64,000 nucleotides of DNA from Hyphomicrobiales bacterium (GCA_003577315.1 QEVK01000014.1:20932-84931), one strand, 5' to 3'. Positions 9,705 through 18,483 are shown, counted from the first letter of the stretch. The notes: a model not told the origin generated them from the letters alone. Numbers and translations: made by a program.

Positions 9705-10463
9705 CTATTCGCCGAAGATGTCGAAGGGGAAGTACTTCGCGTTGATCTCGGCGTATTTGCCGTTGGCCCGGATGGCGGCGATTGCCGCGTTGAGCTTTTC
9801 GGCCAGCGCGGTGTCGCCCTTGCGGATGGCGATCGCGATGCGGTCGTCGGCGCTGACGGCGTCGCCCTTGAACTCGCAGCACTCCTTGCCGTCTTCCTGA
9901 AGCCAGCCGTACTGGACGCCGAAATCGGCCAGAACCGCGTCGAGGCGGCCGTTGGAGAGATCGGCCCAGGCCTCGAGCTGCGACGGATAGCCCTTCACGT
10001 CGGCGTTCGGGTAGTGCTCGGTGGCGAAGGCGGCGGCGATGGTGCCTTCCTGCACGCCGATCGACTTGCCGTCGGCGGTCTCCGGCGTCAGGTCGGAGTC
10101 TTTCGGCGCGACGAAGACCAGCGAGTTGGTGTAGTAGGGGTCGGTGAAGTCGACCTGCTTCTGGCGCTCCTCGGTGATCGACATCGAGGCGACGATGGCG
10201 TCGAAGCGGTTGGCCTGGAGCGCGGGGATGATGCCGTCCCAGTCCTGGGTGACGAACTCGCACTCGACCTTCATCTCCTCGCACAGCGCGCGGGCGATGT
10301 CGATGTCGAAGCCGGTGAGCTGGCCGTCGGCCGTCAGGTTGTTGAAGGGCGGATAGGCGCCCTCGGTGCCGATGCGGAGCTTCTCCTGCGCCTGCGCGGC
10401 GCCGATGCCGAGCGCAAGGGCGGCCGCCGACAGAACCAGTGAAACCCGAGACGTGATACGCAT
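9705..10463 (-). CDS. Periplasmic polar amino-acid binding protein
   Basis: A 252-residue SBP family 3 protein. The signal peptide is MRITSRVSLVLSAAALALG, with cleavage after AQA near residue 23. Mature protein motifs are LRIGTEGAYPPFNNL, LTGFDIDIARALCEEM, DAIVASMSITEERQKQVDFT and the hinge region IGVQEGT. GFDIDIA and SITEERQ are typical of lysine/arginine/ornithine- or histidine-binding proteins. Start: an upstream in-frame extension is rejected because the signal peptide starts here. It is the first gene of the leftward operon SBP-permease-permease-dehydrogenase-small ORF. The two adjacent cysteines near KECCEF could form a disulfide with CEEMKVEC. Confidence 0.92.
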   Translation of the reverse strand: MRITSRVSLVLSAAALALGIGAAQAQEKLRIGTEGAYPPFNNLTADGQLTGFDIDIARALCEEMKVECEFVTQDWDGIIPALQANRFDAIVASMSITEERQKQVDFTDPYYTNSLVFVAPKDSDLTPETADGKSIGVQEGTIAAAFATEHYPNADVKGYPSQLEAWADLSNGRLDAVLADFGVQYGWLQEDGKECCEFKGDAVSADDRIAIAIRKGDTALAEKLNAAIAAIRANGKYAEINAKYFPFDIFGE

Positions 10464-10619
10464 GTCGTTCCTCTCTGTTGGTGCATGCGCCGCGGCGCGG
10501 CGGCCGCGACGGCGTGTCACGCGCGCGCGTGGCGCACGCATTGGCGGCGATATTCCCATTGTTTTCAGCACGAATGCAATCGTGAAATGACGCGGCGCGG
10601 CAAGGTCCGCCTTGACATT

Positions 10620-11123
10620 TCAGCGCATGCGCATCGCCGTTTCGACGAAATCGGCGAGTGCGGCCACGTCGTCCAGCGCGAAGACGGGCACGGCCGCGTC
10701 CGCGACCTCGTGGTCGGCGGCGATGGCCACGACATTGGCGGAGGGCGGCAGCGGCGCCGTGTCCTTCGCGGCGAGCCGCCGCGCCTCGATCTTGGGGTGG
10801 TCGCCGCCCTTGAAGCCCTCGACGACGACGAGGTCGCAGGGCGAAAGCCGCGCCAGAAGCGCGTCCAGCGGCGGCTCGTCCTCGCCGCGCAGCTCGTGCA
10901 TCAGCGCCCAGCGCCGGCCGGTCGCCAGAAGCACCTCGCTGGCGCCGGCCCGGCGGTGGCGGAACGAATCGGTGCCCTCGCGGTCGACGTCGGCGTCGTG
11001 ATGGGCGTGCTTGACGGTCGAGACGCGCCAGCCGCGGCCGACGAGCTCGGCCACCAGCCGCTCGGTCAGCGTGGTCTTGCCGGAATTCTTCCAGCCGGCG
11101 ATGCCGATGACGCGGACGCTCAT
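10620..11123 (-). CDS. mobB: Molybdopterin-guanine dinucleotide biosynthesis adaptor MobB
   Basis: A 167-residue GTP-binding protein. The P loop is GIAGWKNSGKTTL, followed by STVKHAHHDADVDREGTDSFRHRRAGA, whose key parts KHAHH and GTDSFRHR are diagnostic for MobB. LVVVEGFKGGDHPKIE is also characteristic. It assists MobA in attaching GMP to molybdopterin. ATG 11121-11123 overlaps the mobA stop by four bases, so the two are translationally coupled with mobA first. Confidence 0.93.
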   Translation of the reverse strand: MSVRVIGIAGWKNSGKTTLTERLVAELVGRGWRVSTVKHAHHDADVDREGTDSFRHRRAGASEVLLATGRRWALMHELRGEDEPPLDALLARLSPCDLVVVEGFKGGDHPKIEARRLAAKDTAPLPPSANVVAIAADHEVADAAVPVFALDDVAALADFVETAMRMR

Positions 11124-11731
11124 GCCGTCCTCCGCAGGATCGCCTCCGCCTCGGCGAGGTCGGCCGGCGTGTTGACGTTGAAGAAGGGATCGCACGCGCC
11201 CGTCGCCGGGAAATCGACCGCGACGTGCGGGCGGGCCTCGATGAAGGCGCCGGCCCTGCGCCCGCCTTGGGCGAGGTAGCCGGCAAGCGCATCGGCGACG
11301 GCAAGCGGCCACAGCGCGAAGGTGGGGTGGCGCGCGCCGGCGGATGCCGCCACCGCGACGGCGCCGGGAACGCGCGCGGCCGCCCCGGCAAGCCGCGCGG
11401 CAAGGTCCGGCGGGAAGAAGGGCGTGTCGACGGCGGCGGAGACGAGCGCGTCGGGCCGCGCATCGAGCGCGGCCGCCCAGCGCAGGCCGGCGAGGATGCC
11501 GGCGAGGGGGCCGGAGCGGCTGTCGTCGGCGTCGGCGATCACGTCGATGCCGGCAAGGCCGAACCGCGCCGCATCGCCGTTGGCCGAAAGCGCGAGGCGG
11601 GAAACCTGCGGGCCGAGGCGGCGCACGGCGCGCGCGACCAGCGTGGCGCCGCCGAGCGAAAGCAGCGCCTTGTCGCGGCCGTCCATGCGGCTCGAGCGGC
11701 CGCCGGCCAGGATGACGCCGGCAAGCGGCAT
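11120..11731 (-). CDS. mobA: Molybdenum cofactor guanylyltransferase MobA
   Basis: A 203-residue protein with the nucleotidyltransferase signature GVILAGGRSSRMDGRDKAL, plus SGPLAGILAGL, AVDTPFFPPDL and the C-terminal NVNTPADLAEAE. It transfers GMP from GTP to Mo-molybdopterin, giving the MGD cofactor of DMSO-reductase-family enzymes. Start: a GGGAG sits eight bases before ATG 11731, whereas the alternative ATG at 11749 lacks a comparable site. It is the first gene of the mobAB pair; moaA lies further upstream on the same strand but separated by two transporter genes. Confidence 0.93.
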   Translation of the reverse strand: MPLAGVILAGGRSSRMDGRDKALLSLGGATLVARAVRRLGPQVSRLALSANGDAARFGLAGIDVIADADDSRSGPLAGILAGLRWAAALDARPDALVSAAVDTPFFPPDLAARLAGAAARVPGAVAVAASAGARHPTFALWPLAVADALAGYLAQGGRRAGAFIEARPHVAVDFPATGACDPFFNVNTPADLAEAEAILRRTA

Positions 11732-11764
11732 GTCGTGCTCTCCCGTCATCGCGATCCGGTCATC

Positions 11765-12973
11765 CTAGTCGTTCCGTTCCGCCTTGCCGAGCATGGCGTA
11801 CATGACGGACAGCGTCGCCGCCACCGCCAGGAGGCCGCAGGCGAGCATCAGATAGAGCATCGCGTTGACGCCCGTCTGCTGCGTCACCACGACGCCCGCC
11901 ACCGACGACAGCACGGCCGACATGCCGAGCTGCAGCGAGCCGCCGAGGCCGGAGGCGCTGCCGGCCAGATGCGGCCGCACGCTGACGATGCCGGCATTGG
12001 CGTTGGGCAGCGTCATGCCGTTGCCGACGCCCAGCAGCATCAACGGCCCGAACAGCGCCAGCGCATGGCGCGCGCCGGCAGCGAACAGGGCGAGCGCCAG
12101 CACGATGCCGAAGACCGTGACGAGGTTGCCGGCAAGCATCATGCGGTTGAGGCCGGCGCGGCGCGAGTAGCGCGCCGACAGGAAGTTGCCGACCACGTAG
12201 CCGAGCGAAAGCAGGCCGGAACAGAGCCCGAACTCGAACGGGCGCAGGCCGAGCAACTCGGTGGCGACGAAGGGGCCGGCGCCGATGAACACGAAGAAGG
12301 CGCCGGTGGCCAGGGCGGCGGTCAAGTTGTAGCCCCAGAAGAGGCGCGAGCCGAAGAGCTGCGGATAGGTGCGCACCTGCGCCATCATGCTGGCCGAGGG
12401 GTTGCGGTTGGTCTCGCCGAGATCGAAATGGACGAGGCCGAGCGCCAGGACGCCGAAGGCCAGCATCAGCGCGAACGACGCCTGCCAGCCGTGGATCTCG
12501 TCAAGCACGCCGCCGACGGTGGGCGCGACCATCGGCACCAGCGCCATGCCCATGGTGATGTAGCCGATGCGGCTCGCCGCCTCGTCCGTGTCGACCGTGT
12601 CGCGCACGATGGCGCGGGCGAGCACCATGCCGGCGGCGGAGAACGACTGAAGGACGCGCGCGGCCAAAAGCACCTCGATGGTCGGCGCCCAGATCGCCAC
12701 CAGCGTGCCGAAAACGAAGATGACAAGGCAGGCGAGCATGACCGGCCGGCGGCCGAAGCGGTCGGAGGCGGGGCCGATGGCGAGCTGGAGCAGCGCCGTC
12801 GCCGCCAGATAGACCGAGACCGTGAGCTGGGCCACGGCGTAGTCGGCCTCGAAATGGCGGGCGATGCCGGGCAGCGACGGCAGGAACACGTTGGTCGCCA
12901 GCGCCGATACCGCGGTGGCGACGACGAGCGTGACGATGTGCGGCGGCAGGGAGCGGTCGAGGAAGCCGGACAT
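11765..12973 (-). CDS. MFS multidrug efflux transporter, Bcr/CflA type
   Basis: A 402-residue, twelve-helix membrane protein. The MFS motif A is GPASDRFGRRPVMLA between helices 2 and 3. Helix 1 has TNVFLPSLPGIARHFEAD, and the drug/H+ antiporter motif C region is PMVAPTVGGVLDEIHGW. These are characteristic of the Bcr/CflA (bicyclomycin, florfenicol) group. The substrate is not predictable. It ends 33 bases before the chosen mobA start, so some readthrough into mobAB is possible. Confidence 0.9.
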   Translation of the reverse strand: MSGFLDRSLPPHIVTLVVATAVSALATNVFLPSLPGIARHFEADYAVAQLTVSVYLAATALLQLAIGPASDRFGRRPVMLACLVIFVFGTLVAIWAPTIEVLLAARVLQSFSAAGMVLARAIVRDTVDTDEAASRIGYITMGMALVPMVAPTVGGVLDEIHGWQASFALMLAFGVLALGLVHFDLGETNRNPSASMMAQVRTYPQLFGSRLFWGYNLTAALATGAFFVFIGAGPFVATELLGLRPFEFGLCSGLLSLGYVVGNFLSARYSRRAGLNRMMLAGNLVTVFGIVLALALFAAGARHALALFGPLMLLGVGNGMTLPNANAGIVSVRPHLAGSASGLGGSLQLGMSAVLSSVAGVVVTQQTGVNAMLYLMLACGLLAVAATLSVMYAMLGKAERND

Positions 12974-13040
12974 GGGCGGTCAGGCCCTCCGGCCGGCGCG
13001 GCCGCCGCCTGCCTCGCGCGGCGCGCTCACAGCCCGCTCC

Positions 13041-13961
13041 TCACAGCCCGTCTGGCCCCATGGCGGGGCTCGTGCTCTCGGCCGCCGGCTTGCCGCGTCC
13101 GAGCTTGCGCTCGCGGTAGAGCGTGTAGAGGCCCGACAGGACGATGGCGCCGGCGCCGGCGATCATGGCCGCGTCGGGAACCTCGCCGAAGACGAGGTAG
13201 CCGAGCGCCAGCGCCCAGACCAGCGCCGTGTAGCGGAACGGCGCCACGATGGAGATGTCGCCCTGGCGCACGGCCATGATGATGAACTGGTAGCCGATGA
13301 CCAGCCCCAGGGCGGCCGCCGCCAGCAGGCCGAGCTCGCCGCCGGAGGCCGGCGTCCAGCCCGCGGTGGCGGCGGCGATGACGCCGCCCACGACGGCGAC
13401 GGCGACGGCGGTGACGGACGAGACCAGCATCGAGGGCACCTCGTCGGGGATGAGCCGGGTGACGAGGTCGCGCGCGGTCGAGAACATGACCGTGACCAGC
13501 GCCAGCAGCGAGAAGACGGTGAACCCCTCGAAGCCCGGCCGCACGATGACCATGACGCCGGCGAAGCCGACGCCGATGGCCCCCCACCGCCGCCAGCCCA
13601 CGGTCTCGCCGAGGAACAGCGCCGCGCCCATGGTCACGGCGAGCGGCAGCGCCTGAAGCACGGCCGAGATGTTGGCCAGCGGCATGTGGGCCAGGGCGGC
13701 GATGAAGGTGACGGCGGCGCCGACCTCGCACAGCGTGCGCATGGCGACCATCGGGTGCATGAGATGGCGCGGCCGGGCGAGCGCGCCCCGGCTCCAGGCG
13801 AGCGCGACGATTATGAGACTGGCGAACATGCCCCGGATGAAAATGGTCTGGCCGAGGCCCATCGTCTCGATGACCAGCTTGGTGATGGCGTCGTTGATGG
13901 TGAAGCTGGCCGTGGCGATAACCATGAACAGCGATCCACGCAGATTTGTGGAGAGGGGCAC
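13041..13961 (-). CDS. DMT superfamily (EamA) transporter
   Basis: A 306-residue membrane protein with ten predicted helices in two EamA repeats; the first begins at NLRGSLFMVIATASFTINDA, the second near VPSMLVSSVTAVAVAVVGG. A GTG at 13961 is taken as start because it gives the usual family length; a TTG at 14027 or an ATG at 13925 are alternatives. It is an exporter of small metabolites or amino acids, substrate unknown. It lies between the MFS exporter and moaA on the same strand. Confidence 0.85.
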   Translation of the reverse strand: MPLSTNLRGSLFMVIATASFTINDAITKLVIETMGLGQTIFIRGMFASLIIVALAWSRGALARPRHLMHPMVAMRTLCEVGAAVTFIAALAHMPLANISAVLQALPLAVTMGAALFLGETVGWRRWGAIGVGFAGVMVIVRPGFEGFTVFSLLALVTVMFSTARDLVTRLIPDEVPSMLVSSVTAVAVAVVGGVIAAATAGWTPASGGELGLLAAAALGLVIGYQFIIMAVRQGDISIVAPFRYTALVWALALGYLVFGEVPDAAMIAGAGAIVLSGLYTLYRERKLGRGKPAAESTSPAMGPDGL

Positions 13962-14100
13962 TGGCCTGTCCGGGATGCGTTGCTCGGTGTCCGCCGAAGC
14001 TGTAGGGCCGGCCCGGCGGCAAGGCAACGGTCAGCACGGCCTAATCATGGGGCCATGGAACGGCGGGGAAGCGCGCCCGGGGGAGGCGGGGCGCGCGGGC

Positions 14101-15105
14101 TCAGCCGCCGGTGACGCTCATGTGGCGGGCGACGGCCGGGCGGCTGGTGCGGCGGTCGATGACGAAGTCGTGGCCCTTGGGCTTGCGGCCGATCGCCTCG
14201 TCGATGGCGTGCGCCACCGCCTCGTTGCCCTCGGAGGCGCGCAGCGGCCCCCGCAGGTCGGCCGCATCCTCCTGCCCGAGGCACATGTAGAGCGTGCCGG
14301 TGCAGGTGAGGCGGACCCGGTTGCAGCTTTCGCAGAAATTGTGCGTCATCGGCGTGATGAAGCCGAGGCGGCCGCCGGTCTCGGCGACCTCGACATAGCG
14401 CGCCGGGCCGCCGGTGCGGTAGGGTATGTCGATCAGGGTGAAGCGGCGTTCGAGCTGCGCCCGCAGCAGGGAAAGCGGCAGGTACTGGTCGGTGCGGTCG
14501 GCCTCGATCTCGCCCATCGGCATGGTCTCGATGACGGTCAGGTCCATGCCGCGGCCGTGGGCCCAGCGCAGCATGTGCGGCAGCTCGTCCTCGTTGAAGC
14601 CCTTGAGCGCGACGGCGTTGAGCTTGACCCTGAGCCCGGCCGCCTGCGCGGCGTCGATGCCGGCCATGACCTTGTCGAGATCGCCCCAGCGGGTGACGGC
14701 GCGGAACTTCTGCGCATCGAGCGTGTCGAGCGAGACGTTGATCCGGCGCACGCCGCAATCGGCGAGCTCGGCCGCGAAGCGGGCGAGCTGCGAGCCGTTG
14801 GTGGTCAGCGTCAGCTCCTCCAGCGCGCCGCCTCGCAGCTGGCGCGAGAGCTGGCGCACCAGGTGCATGACATTCTTGCGCACCAGCGGCTCGCCGCCGG
14901 TGAGCCTGAGCTTGCGCACGCCCTTTTCGACGAAGACGCTGCACAGCCGGTCGAGCTCCTCCAGCGTCAGCAGGTCGCGCTTGGGCAGGAAGGTCATGTT
15001 CTCCGCCATGCAGTAGGTGCAGCGGAAGTCGCAGCGATCGGTGACGGACACGCGCAGATAGGTGATCGCGCGTCCGAAGGGATCGATCATGCCGGGGCCG
15101 TTCAT
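14101..15105 (-). CDS. moaA: GTP 3',8-cyclase MoaA
   Basis: A 334-residue radical SAM enzyme catalysing the first step of molybdenum cofactor synthesis, GTP to 3',8-cyclo-dihydro-GTP. The N-terminal cluster motif is [11 protein letters not shown] (C-x3-C-x2-C). The SAM motif is [11 protein letters not shown]. The C-terminal cluster ligands are [11 protein letters not shown]. The protein ends in Gly-Gly, the conserved activating tail of MoaA. The start is ATG 15105 or ATG 15090 (MIDPFG); GAAAGGA precedes the former. It faces the DUF971 gene across a 307-base intergenic region containing a large palindrome. Confidence 0.96.
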   Translation of the reverse strand: MNGPGMIDPFGRAITYLRVSVTDRCDFRCTYCMAENMTFLPKRDLLTLEELDRLCSVFVEKGVRKLRLTGGEPLVRKNVMHLVRQLSRQLRGGALEELTLTTNGSQLARFAAELADCGVRRINVSLDTLDAQKFRAVTRWGDLDKVMAGIDAAQAAGLRVKLNAVALKGFNEDELPHMLRWAHGRGMDLTVIETMPMGEIEADRTDQYLPLSLLRAQLERRFTLIDIPYRTGGPARYVEVAETGGRLGFITPMTHNFCESCNRVRLTCTGTLYMCLGQEDAADLRGPLRASEGNEAVAHAIDEAIGRKPKGHDFVIDRRTSRPAVARHMSVTGG

Positions 15106-15412
15106 GCGTCGGTTCGTCCTTTCCGGCCGGGCTGCGGCACATCACGCAATGTCGGCCCGTCCGCCCGGATTTTCAAGGTTGCATTCTCAGCCTTTCCTAG
15201 ACGGATCGCCGGCGAGGTGCGATGCGGTTTCGGGAGCGCGGTTGCGAAAAATCAAAGAGACAGGATATTTTGCGCCGTGCGGCGGCCGTGCCGCCTCGCC
15301 GGGGCCGGCGAGGCGGCACGGCCGCTCGCTCCGGTGCGATCGCGGGTGCGAAACCGCTTCGCGGCTTCCCGGACCTGTTCTAATGTCCGGGCCCGCATCG
15401 GGGGACGATTCC
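15106..15412. other. Divergent intergenic region between moaA and the DUF971 gene
   Basis: There is no convincing reading frame in these 307 bases. The centre is taken up by a large nested inverted repeat (listed separately). The AT-richer patch AAAAATCAAAGAGACAGGA near 15247-15265 is the most promoter-like part, but no clear -35/-10 pair can be named. GGGGGAC at 15401-15407 is the ribosome binding site of the DUF971 gene. Confidence 0.6.
15224..15357. repeat. Large nested inverted repeat
   Basis: The core is a perfect 21-bp palindrome with arms 15282-15302 and 15305-15325 and only a two-base loop. Outside it, GCGGTTTCG (15224-15232) is exactly complementary to 15349-15357, with partial complementarity between. 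The whole 134-base block can fold as one long hairpin or cruciform. It lies between divergent genes, so it is not a simple shared terminator. Confidence 0.7.
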
Positions 15413-15769
15413 ATGACTGCACCGACCGAACTGCGCGTCTCGAAGGACCGCCGCCTCCTGACCGTGACCTTTCCGGGCGAGGAGCCGTTCGAGTTCCCGG
15501 CCGAGATGCTCAGGGTGCTGTCGCCCTCGGCCGAGGTTCAGGGCCATTCGCCGGAGCAGCGCGTGACCGTGCCCGGCAAGATCGACGTGGCGATCTCGCG
15601 CATCGAGCCGGTGGGCAACTATGCGGTGCGCATCGTGTTCGACGATTTCCACGACACCGGCATCTTCACCTGGTCCTATTTCATGACGCTCGGCCGCGAG
15701 AAGGAGGAGCGCTGGCAGTCCTATCTCGACGAGCTGGCGGGCAAGGGCCTGTCGCGCGAGCGGCGCTGA
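15413..15769 (+). CDS. DUF971 (gamma-butyrobetaine hydroxylase-like N-terminal domain) protein
   Basis: A 118-residue stand-alone DUF971 domain: LRVSKDRRLLTVTFPGEEPFEF, with key TFPGEEPFEFPAEMLRVLSPSAEVQGH, then EPVGNYAVRIVFDDFHDTGIFTW. The GNYAV.I.F.D.H.TGI pattern is diagnostic. The same fold precedes the catalytic domain of carnitine-pathway hydroxylases and also occurs next to iron-sulfur or Moco genes. Function of the single-domain proteins is not settled. Start: ATG 15413 follows GGGGGAC; an in-frame ATG at 15383 is possible. Confidence 0.85.
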   Translation: MTAPTELRVSKDRRLLTVTFPGEEPFEFPAEMLRVLSPSAEVQGHSPEQRVTVPGKIDVAISRIEPVGNYAVRIVFDDFHDTGIFTWSYFMTLGREKEERWQSYLDELAGKGLSRERR

Positions 15770-15784
15770 GCGGTCCCGGCCGTC

Positions 15785-16240
15785 TCAATCGTCCTGCCCG
15801 AGCGCCGATTCGATGCGGCGCATCTGTTCGCCCATGGAATCGCACTGGGCCGGCGTCGACTGGGCCATCACCCGGTCGAGGATGCCGCAATAGAGCCGCA
15901 GCGCCTCCGACAGCCGCGCCTCGCCCTCGGGCGTCAGGTGAAGGCGCATGACGCGCTTGTCGGCGGCGTCGCTCTCGCGGCGGACCAGCCCCTTCTTCTC
16001 GAGCTGCGGCACCAGCATGGTGATGCTGGAGCGGCCGACGAGCAGCTTGCGCGCCACCGCGTGCTGCGAGGAGCCGGGATGGCGGAAGATGTTCATCAGG
16101 ACGTCGAGCTGGCCGATCTTGAGGTCGAGCGGCGCGAGCACGCGGGTCAGCTCGCGCACCACGGCGCGTTCGGCGCGCACCAGCGCGATCCAGTTGCGGA
16201 AGCGCGGATTGTCCCAGGGCAGGGCGGGTTTGTCGGTCAT
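15785..16240 (-). CDS. MarR family transcriptional regulator
   Basis: A 151-residue winged-helix protein. The DNA-binding domain runs LKIGQLDVLMNIFRHPGSSQHAVARKLLVGRSSITMLVPQLEKKGLV, with recognition helix GRSSITMLVPQLE and wing RESDAADKRVMRLHLTPEG. ATG 16240 was chosen because the family starts near MTDKPALPW; the longer frame upstream runs through the tandem repeat and is not protein-like. No obvious target operator was found. It is convergent with the DUF971 gene. Confidence 0.9.
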   Translation of the reverse strand: MTDKPALPWDNPRFRNWIALVRAERAVVRELTRVLAPLDLKIGQLDVLMNIFRHPGSSQHAVARKLLVGRSSITMLVPQLEKKGLVRRESDAADKRVMRLHLTPEGEARLSEALRLYCGILDRVMAQSTPAQCDSMGEQMRRIESALGQDD

Positions 16241-16322
16241 GCAGAAAGGTGGCAGGCTCGTGAGCTTCGGATCGTGGCCTATCGGTAGCCTATTCGCGCC
16301 CGCCGGACAAATCGCCGGATCG

Positions 16323-16484
16323 GGCGAGCGCAAGGCCGCGACCGCGGTCCGGGCTTTCGCCCGCCCCATCGGAGGCGCGAGCGAAGCGAGCTGCCGCGAG
16401 ACAGGCGAGCGCAAGGCCGCGACCGCGGCCCGGGCTTTCGCCCGCCCCATCGGAGGCGCGAGCGAAGCGAGCTGCCGTGAGACA
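16323..16484. repeat. Two-copy 81-bp tandem repeat next to tRNA-Leu
   Basis: Unit one is 16323-16403 and unit two 16404-16484, nearly identical, with single-base differences (for example T versus C in CGCGGTCC/CGCGGCCC, and CCGCGAGACA/CCGTGAGACA). Each unit holds CGGGCTTTCGCCCG and GAGCGAAGCGAGC, both self-complementary. It ends eight bases from the 3' end of the tRNA gene. It may include the tRNA terminator and looks like a recent duplication. Confidence 0.85.
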
Positions 16485-16491
16485 GGGAAGA

Positions 16492-16577
16492 TGGTGGCCG
16501 CTGCGGGAATCGAACCCGCACGGGCGAAGCCCGAGGCATTTTAAGTGCCTTGTGTCTACCAGTTCCACCAAGCGGCC
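16492..16577 (-). tRNA. tRNA-Leu (anticodon UAA)
   Basis: Reading the minus strand, the acceptor stem GGCCGCT pairs with AGCGGCC before discriminator A and an encoded CCA. The D arm contains TGGTAGACAC. The anticodon stem AGGCA/TGCCT closes the loop CTTAAAA with anticodon TAA. A class II variable arm (CGGGCTTCGCCCG) and the T loop GGTTCGATTCC follow. The 86-nt length fits tRNA-Leu. Confidence 0.96.
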
Positions 16578-16612
16578 GCCGGCATCGTGGTTAGTGGAGG
16601 GCGCGGCCGCGA

Positions 16613-17578
16613 TCAAGCGGCGAAAGCGCGCCCGGCGATGCGGCGGATGAAGGCGACGACGCGCTGCGTGACCGCATATTGCGGCATGTGGCCGATGCCC
16701 TCGGCGATCTCGATGTCGAGGCCGGCGATCCTGCCTTCCATCGTCAGGCCGTGGCGCCGGTGGTCGAGCACGCGGTCGGCGCCGCCGAACAGGATGCCCA
16801 CGGGCACCCTTATCTCGCCGTAGCGGGCCTCGATGTCGCGCATGTTGTGGCGCAGCGCCACCAGGTCGGTGGAGGCGGCATAGAAGTGGCCGGGCCTCAT
16901 GCCGGCCATGGCGCCGCCGGCGATCGCGTAGTCGTGCGGCGGCTTCTGCGGCCCGAAGACGAAATCGAGCGTCTGCGGCGCGGCCTTGATCGCCATGGGG
17001 ATGGCGAGCGTCTCCGAGACGATCCGGCGCAGGAGCCGCGAGCGGATGTCGAGCGTGCGGAACTGCGGCGCGACCTCGTCCTCCCGCTGCGTCAGCGGCG
17101 CGATCAGGGCGAGGCCGGAGACCTTGTCGGGATAGTCGAGCGCGGTCGCCAGCGCCACGGCGCCGCCGAGCGAATGGCCGACGAGGAGCGGCCGCTCCAG
17201 CCCCAGCGCGTCGATGAAGCCGGCGAGGAGCCGCGCCTGCTCGGTGAGCCTGCCGTCGAACCTGCCCGGCCGCGTCGAATAGCCGGAGCCGGGCCTGTCG
17301 AGCGCGATCAGCCGGTAGCCGTCGCCGAACTCCTCCATCAGCGGCCGGCGCATGTGGTGCAGCGTGCCGCCGAGGCCGTGGATCAGCAGGATCGGCCGGC
17401 CTTCGCCGCGCTCGACATAGTGGATGTCGCAGCCCTCGACCGTGACGAAGCGGCCGCGCGGCGGCACGGCGTGCTCGGCGTCGCGCGCGACGCGCCGCGA
17501 CACCCAGGAGAAATAGGTCGCGACGAGCAGCACCGCGGCGACGACGGCGGCGGCGATGCCGGTGAGGGTGGGAAGCAT
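16613..17578 (-). CDS. Alpha/beta hydrolase, membrane-anchored
   Basis: A 321-residue protein. An N-terminal hydrophobic helix (about residues 6-26) is followed by the alpha/beta hydrolase fold: oxyanion segment LLIHGLGGTLHHM, nucleophile elbow GHSLGG, acid in FGGADRVLDH, and catalytic His in GIGHMPQY. The DRPGSGYS motif is typical of the epoxide hydrolase / haloalkane / esterase branch. The substrate is unknown. ATG 17578 was chosen over an upstream frame because the anchor helix starts there. Confidence 0.88.
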   Translation of the reverse strand: MLPTLTGIAAAVVAAVLLVATYFSWVSRRVARDAEHAVPPRGRFVTVEGCDIHYVERGEGRPILLIHGLGGTLHHMRRPLMEEFGDGYRLIALDRPGSGYSTRPGRFDGRLTEQARLLAGFIDALGLERPLLVGHSLGGAVALATALDYPDKVSGLALIAPLTQREDEVAPQFRTLDIRSRLLRRIVSETLAIPMAIKAAPQTLDFVFGPQKPPHDYAIAGGAMAGMRPGHFYAASTDLVALRHNMRDIEARYGEIRVPVGILFGGADRVLDHRRHGLTMEGRIAGLDIEIAEGIGHMPQYAVTQRVVAFIRRIAGRAFAA

Positions 17579-17739
17579 GGCGTGGTCGACTCCCGGGGAA
17601 ACTGCGGCCACGCCACTTTAGCCGCGCGCCGGGCAATGACAATCGCGCCACGCCCGCCGTCATGGCGGGCGGCTGCACCATTGCCGCCTGCCGCCGGCGG
17701 CGCTATTGCCTGCCGAGCCCGCTCGCGAAAGGACATGCC

Positions 17740-18483
17740 ATGGCCGACATCATGACCGCTGCGATGATCGTCATCGGCGACGAGATCCTGTCGGGTCGCA
17801 CCAAGGACAGGAACATCGGCCATCTCGCCGACGTGATGGCGGCGATCGGCATCGACCTGAAGGAAGTGCGCATCGTGCCCGACGAGGAGGACGAGATCGT
17901 CGCGGCGGTGAACGCGCTCAGGGCCCGCTACGACTACGTCTTCACCACCGGCGGCATCGGCCCCACCCACGACGACATCACCGCCGATTCGGTGGCGAAG
18001 GCGTTCGGCGTCGCCTGCGACTACCACCCCGCGACCTATGCGCTGATGGCGGCGCACTATGCCGGGCGCGGGATCGAGTTCAACGAGGCGCGCAAGCGCA
18101 TGGCGCGCCTGCCCGACGGCGCCGAGCCCATCGCCAACCCGGTCTCGATCGCGCCCGGCTTCCGCATCGGCAACGTCCACGTCATGGCCGGCGTGCCGGC
18201 GATCTTCCAGGCCATGCTCGACAATGTCGTGCCGACGCTGAGGACGGGGCAGAAGCTGGTCTCGGCCACGGTGCACTGCCCCTATGGCGAGGGCATGATC
18301 GGCGAGCCGCTGGCCGAGATCCAGAAGGCGCATCCCGACACCATCATCGGCTCCTATCCCAAATATCTCGACGGCTCGTTCTGGACCGAGCTGGTGGTGC
18401 GCGCGCGCAGCGAGGCCGCGCTGGAAGCGGCGCGCGCGGCGGTGCAGGCGCTGGTGGACTCGCTGGCCGCGGCCCCTAGATAA
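17740..18483 (+). CDS. CinA-like molybdopterin-binding domain protein (COG1058)
   Basis: A 247-residue protein with the MoCF/CinA N-terminal fold: AAMIVIGDEILSGRTKDRN, then TTGGIGPTHDDIT and AGVPAIFQAMLDNVVP. It matches the COG1058 domain of CinA but lacks the C-terminal nicotinamide-nucleotide amidase half. In full CinA the N-terminal part is an ADP-ribose pyrophosphatase; the role of stand-alone versions is unclear. ATG 17740 follows AAAGGA. The earlier in-frame start is not family-like. Confidence 0.88.
   Translation: MADIMTAAMIVIGDEILSGRTKDRNIGHLADVMAAIGIDLKEVRIVPDEEDEIVAAVNALRARYDYVFTTGGIGPTHDDITADSVAKAFGVACDYHPATYALMAAHYAGRGIEFNEARKRMARLPDGAEPIANPVSIAPGFRIGNVHVMAGVPAIFQAMLDNVVPTLRTGQKLVSATVHCPYGEGMIGEPLAEIQKAHPDTIIGSYPKYLDGSFWTELVVRARSEAALEAARAAVQALVDSLAAAPR

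Noticed and set aside
16323..16577. Integration (att) site of a genomic island at tRNA-Leu
   Set aside because: The tandem repeat does not copy the tRNA 3' end, and no integrase or foreign block is next to it.
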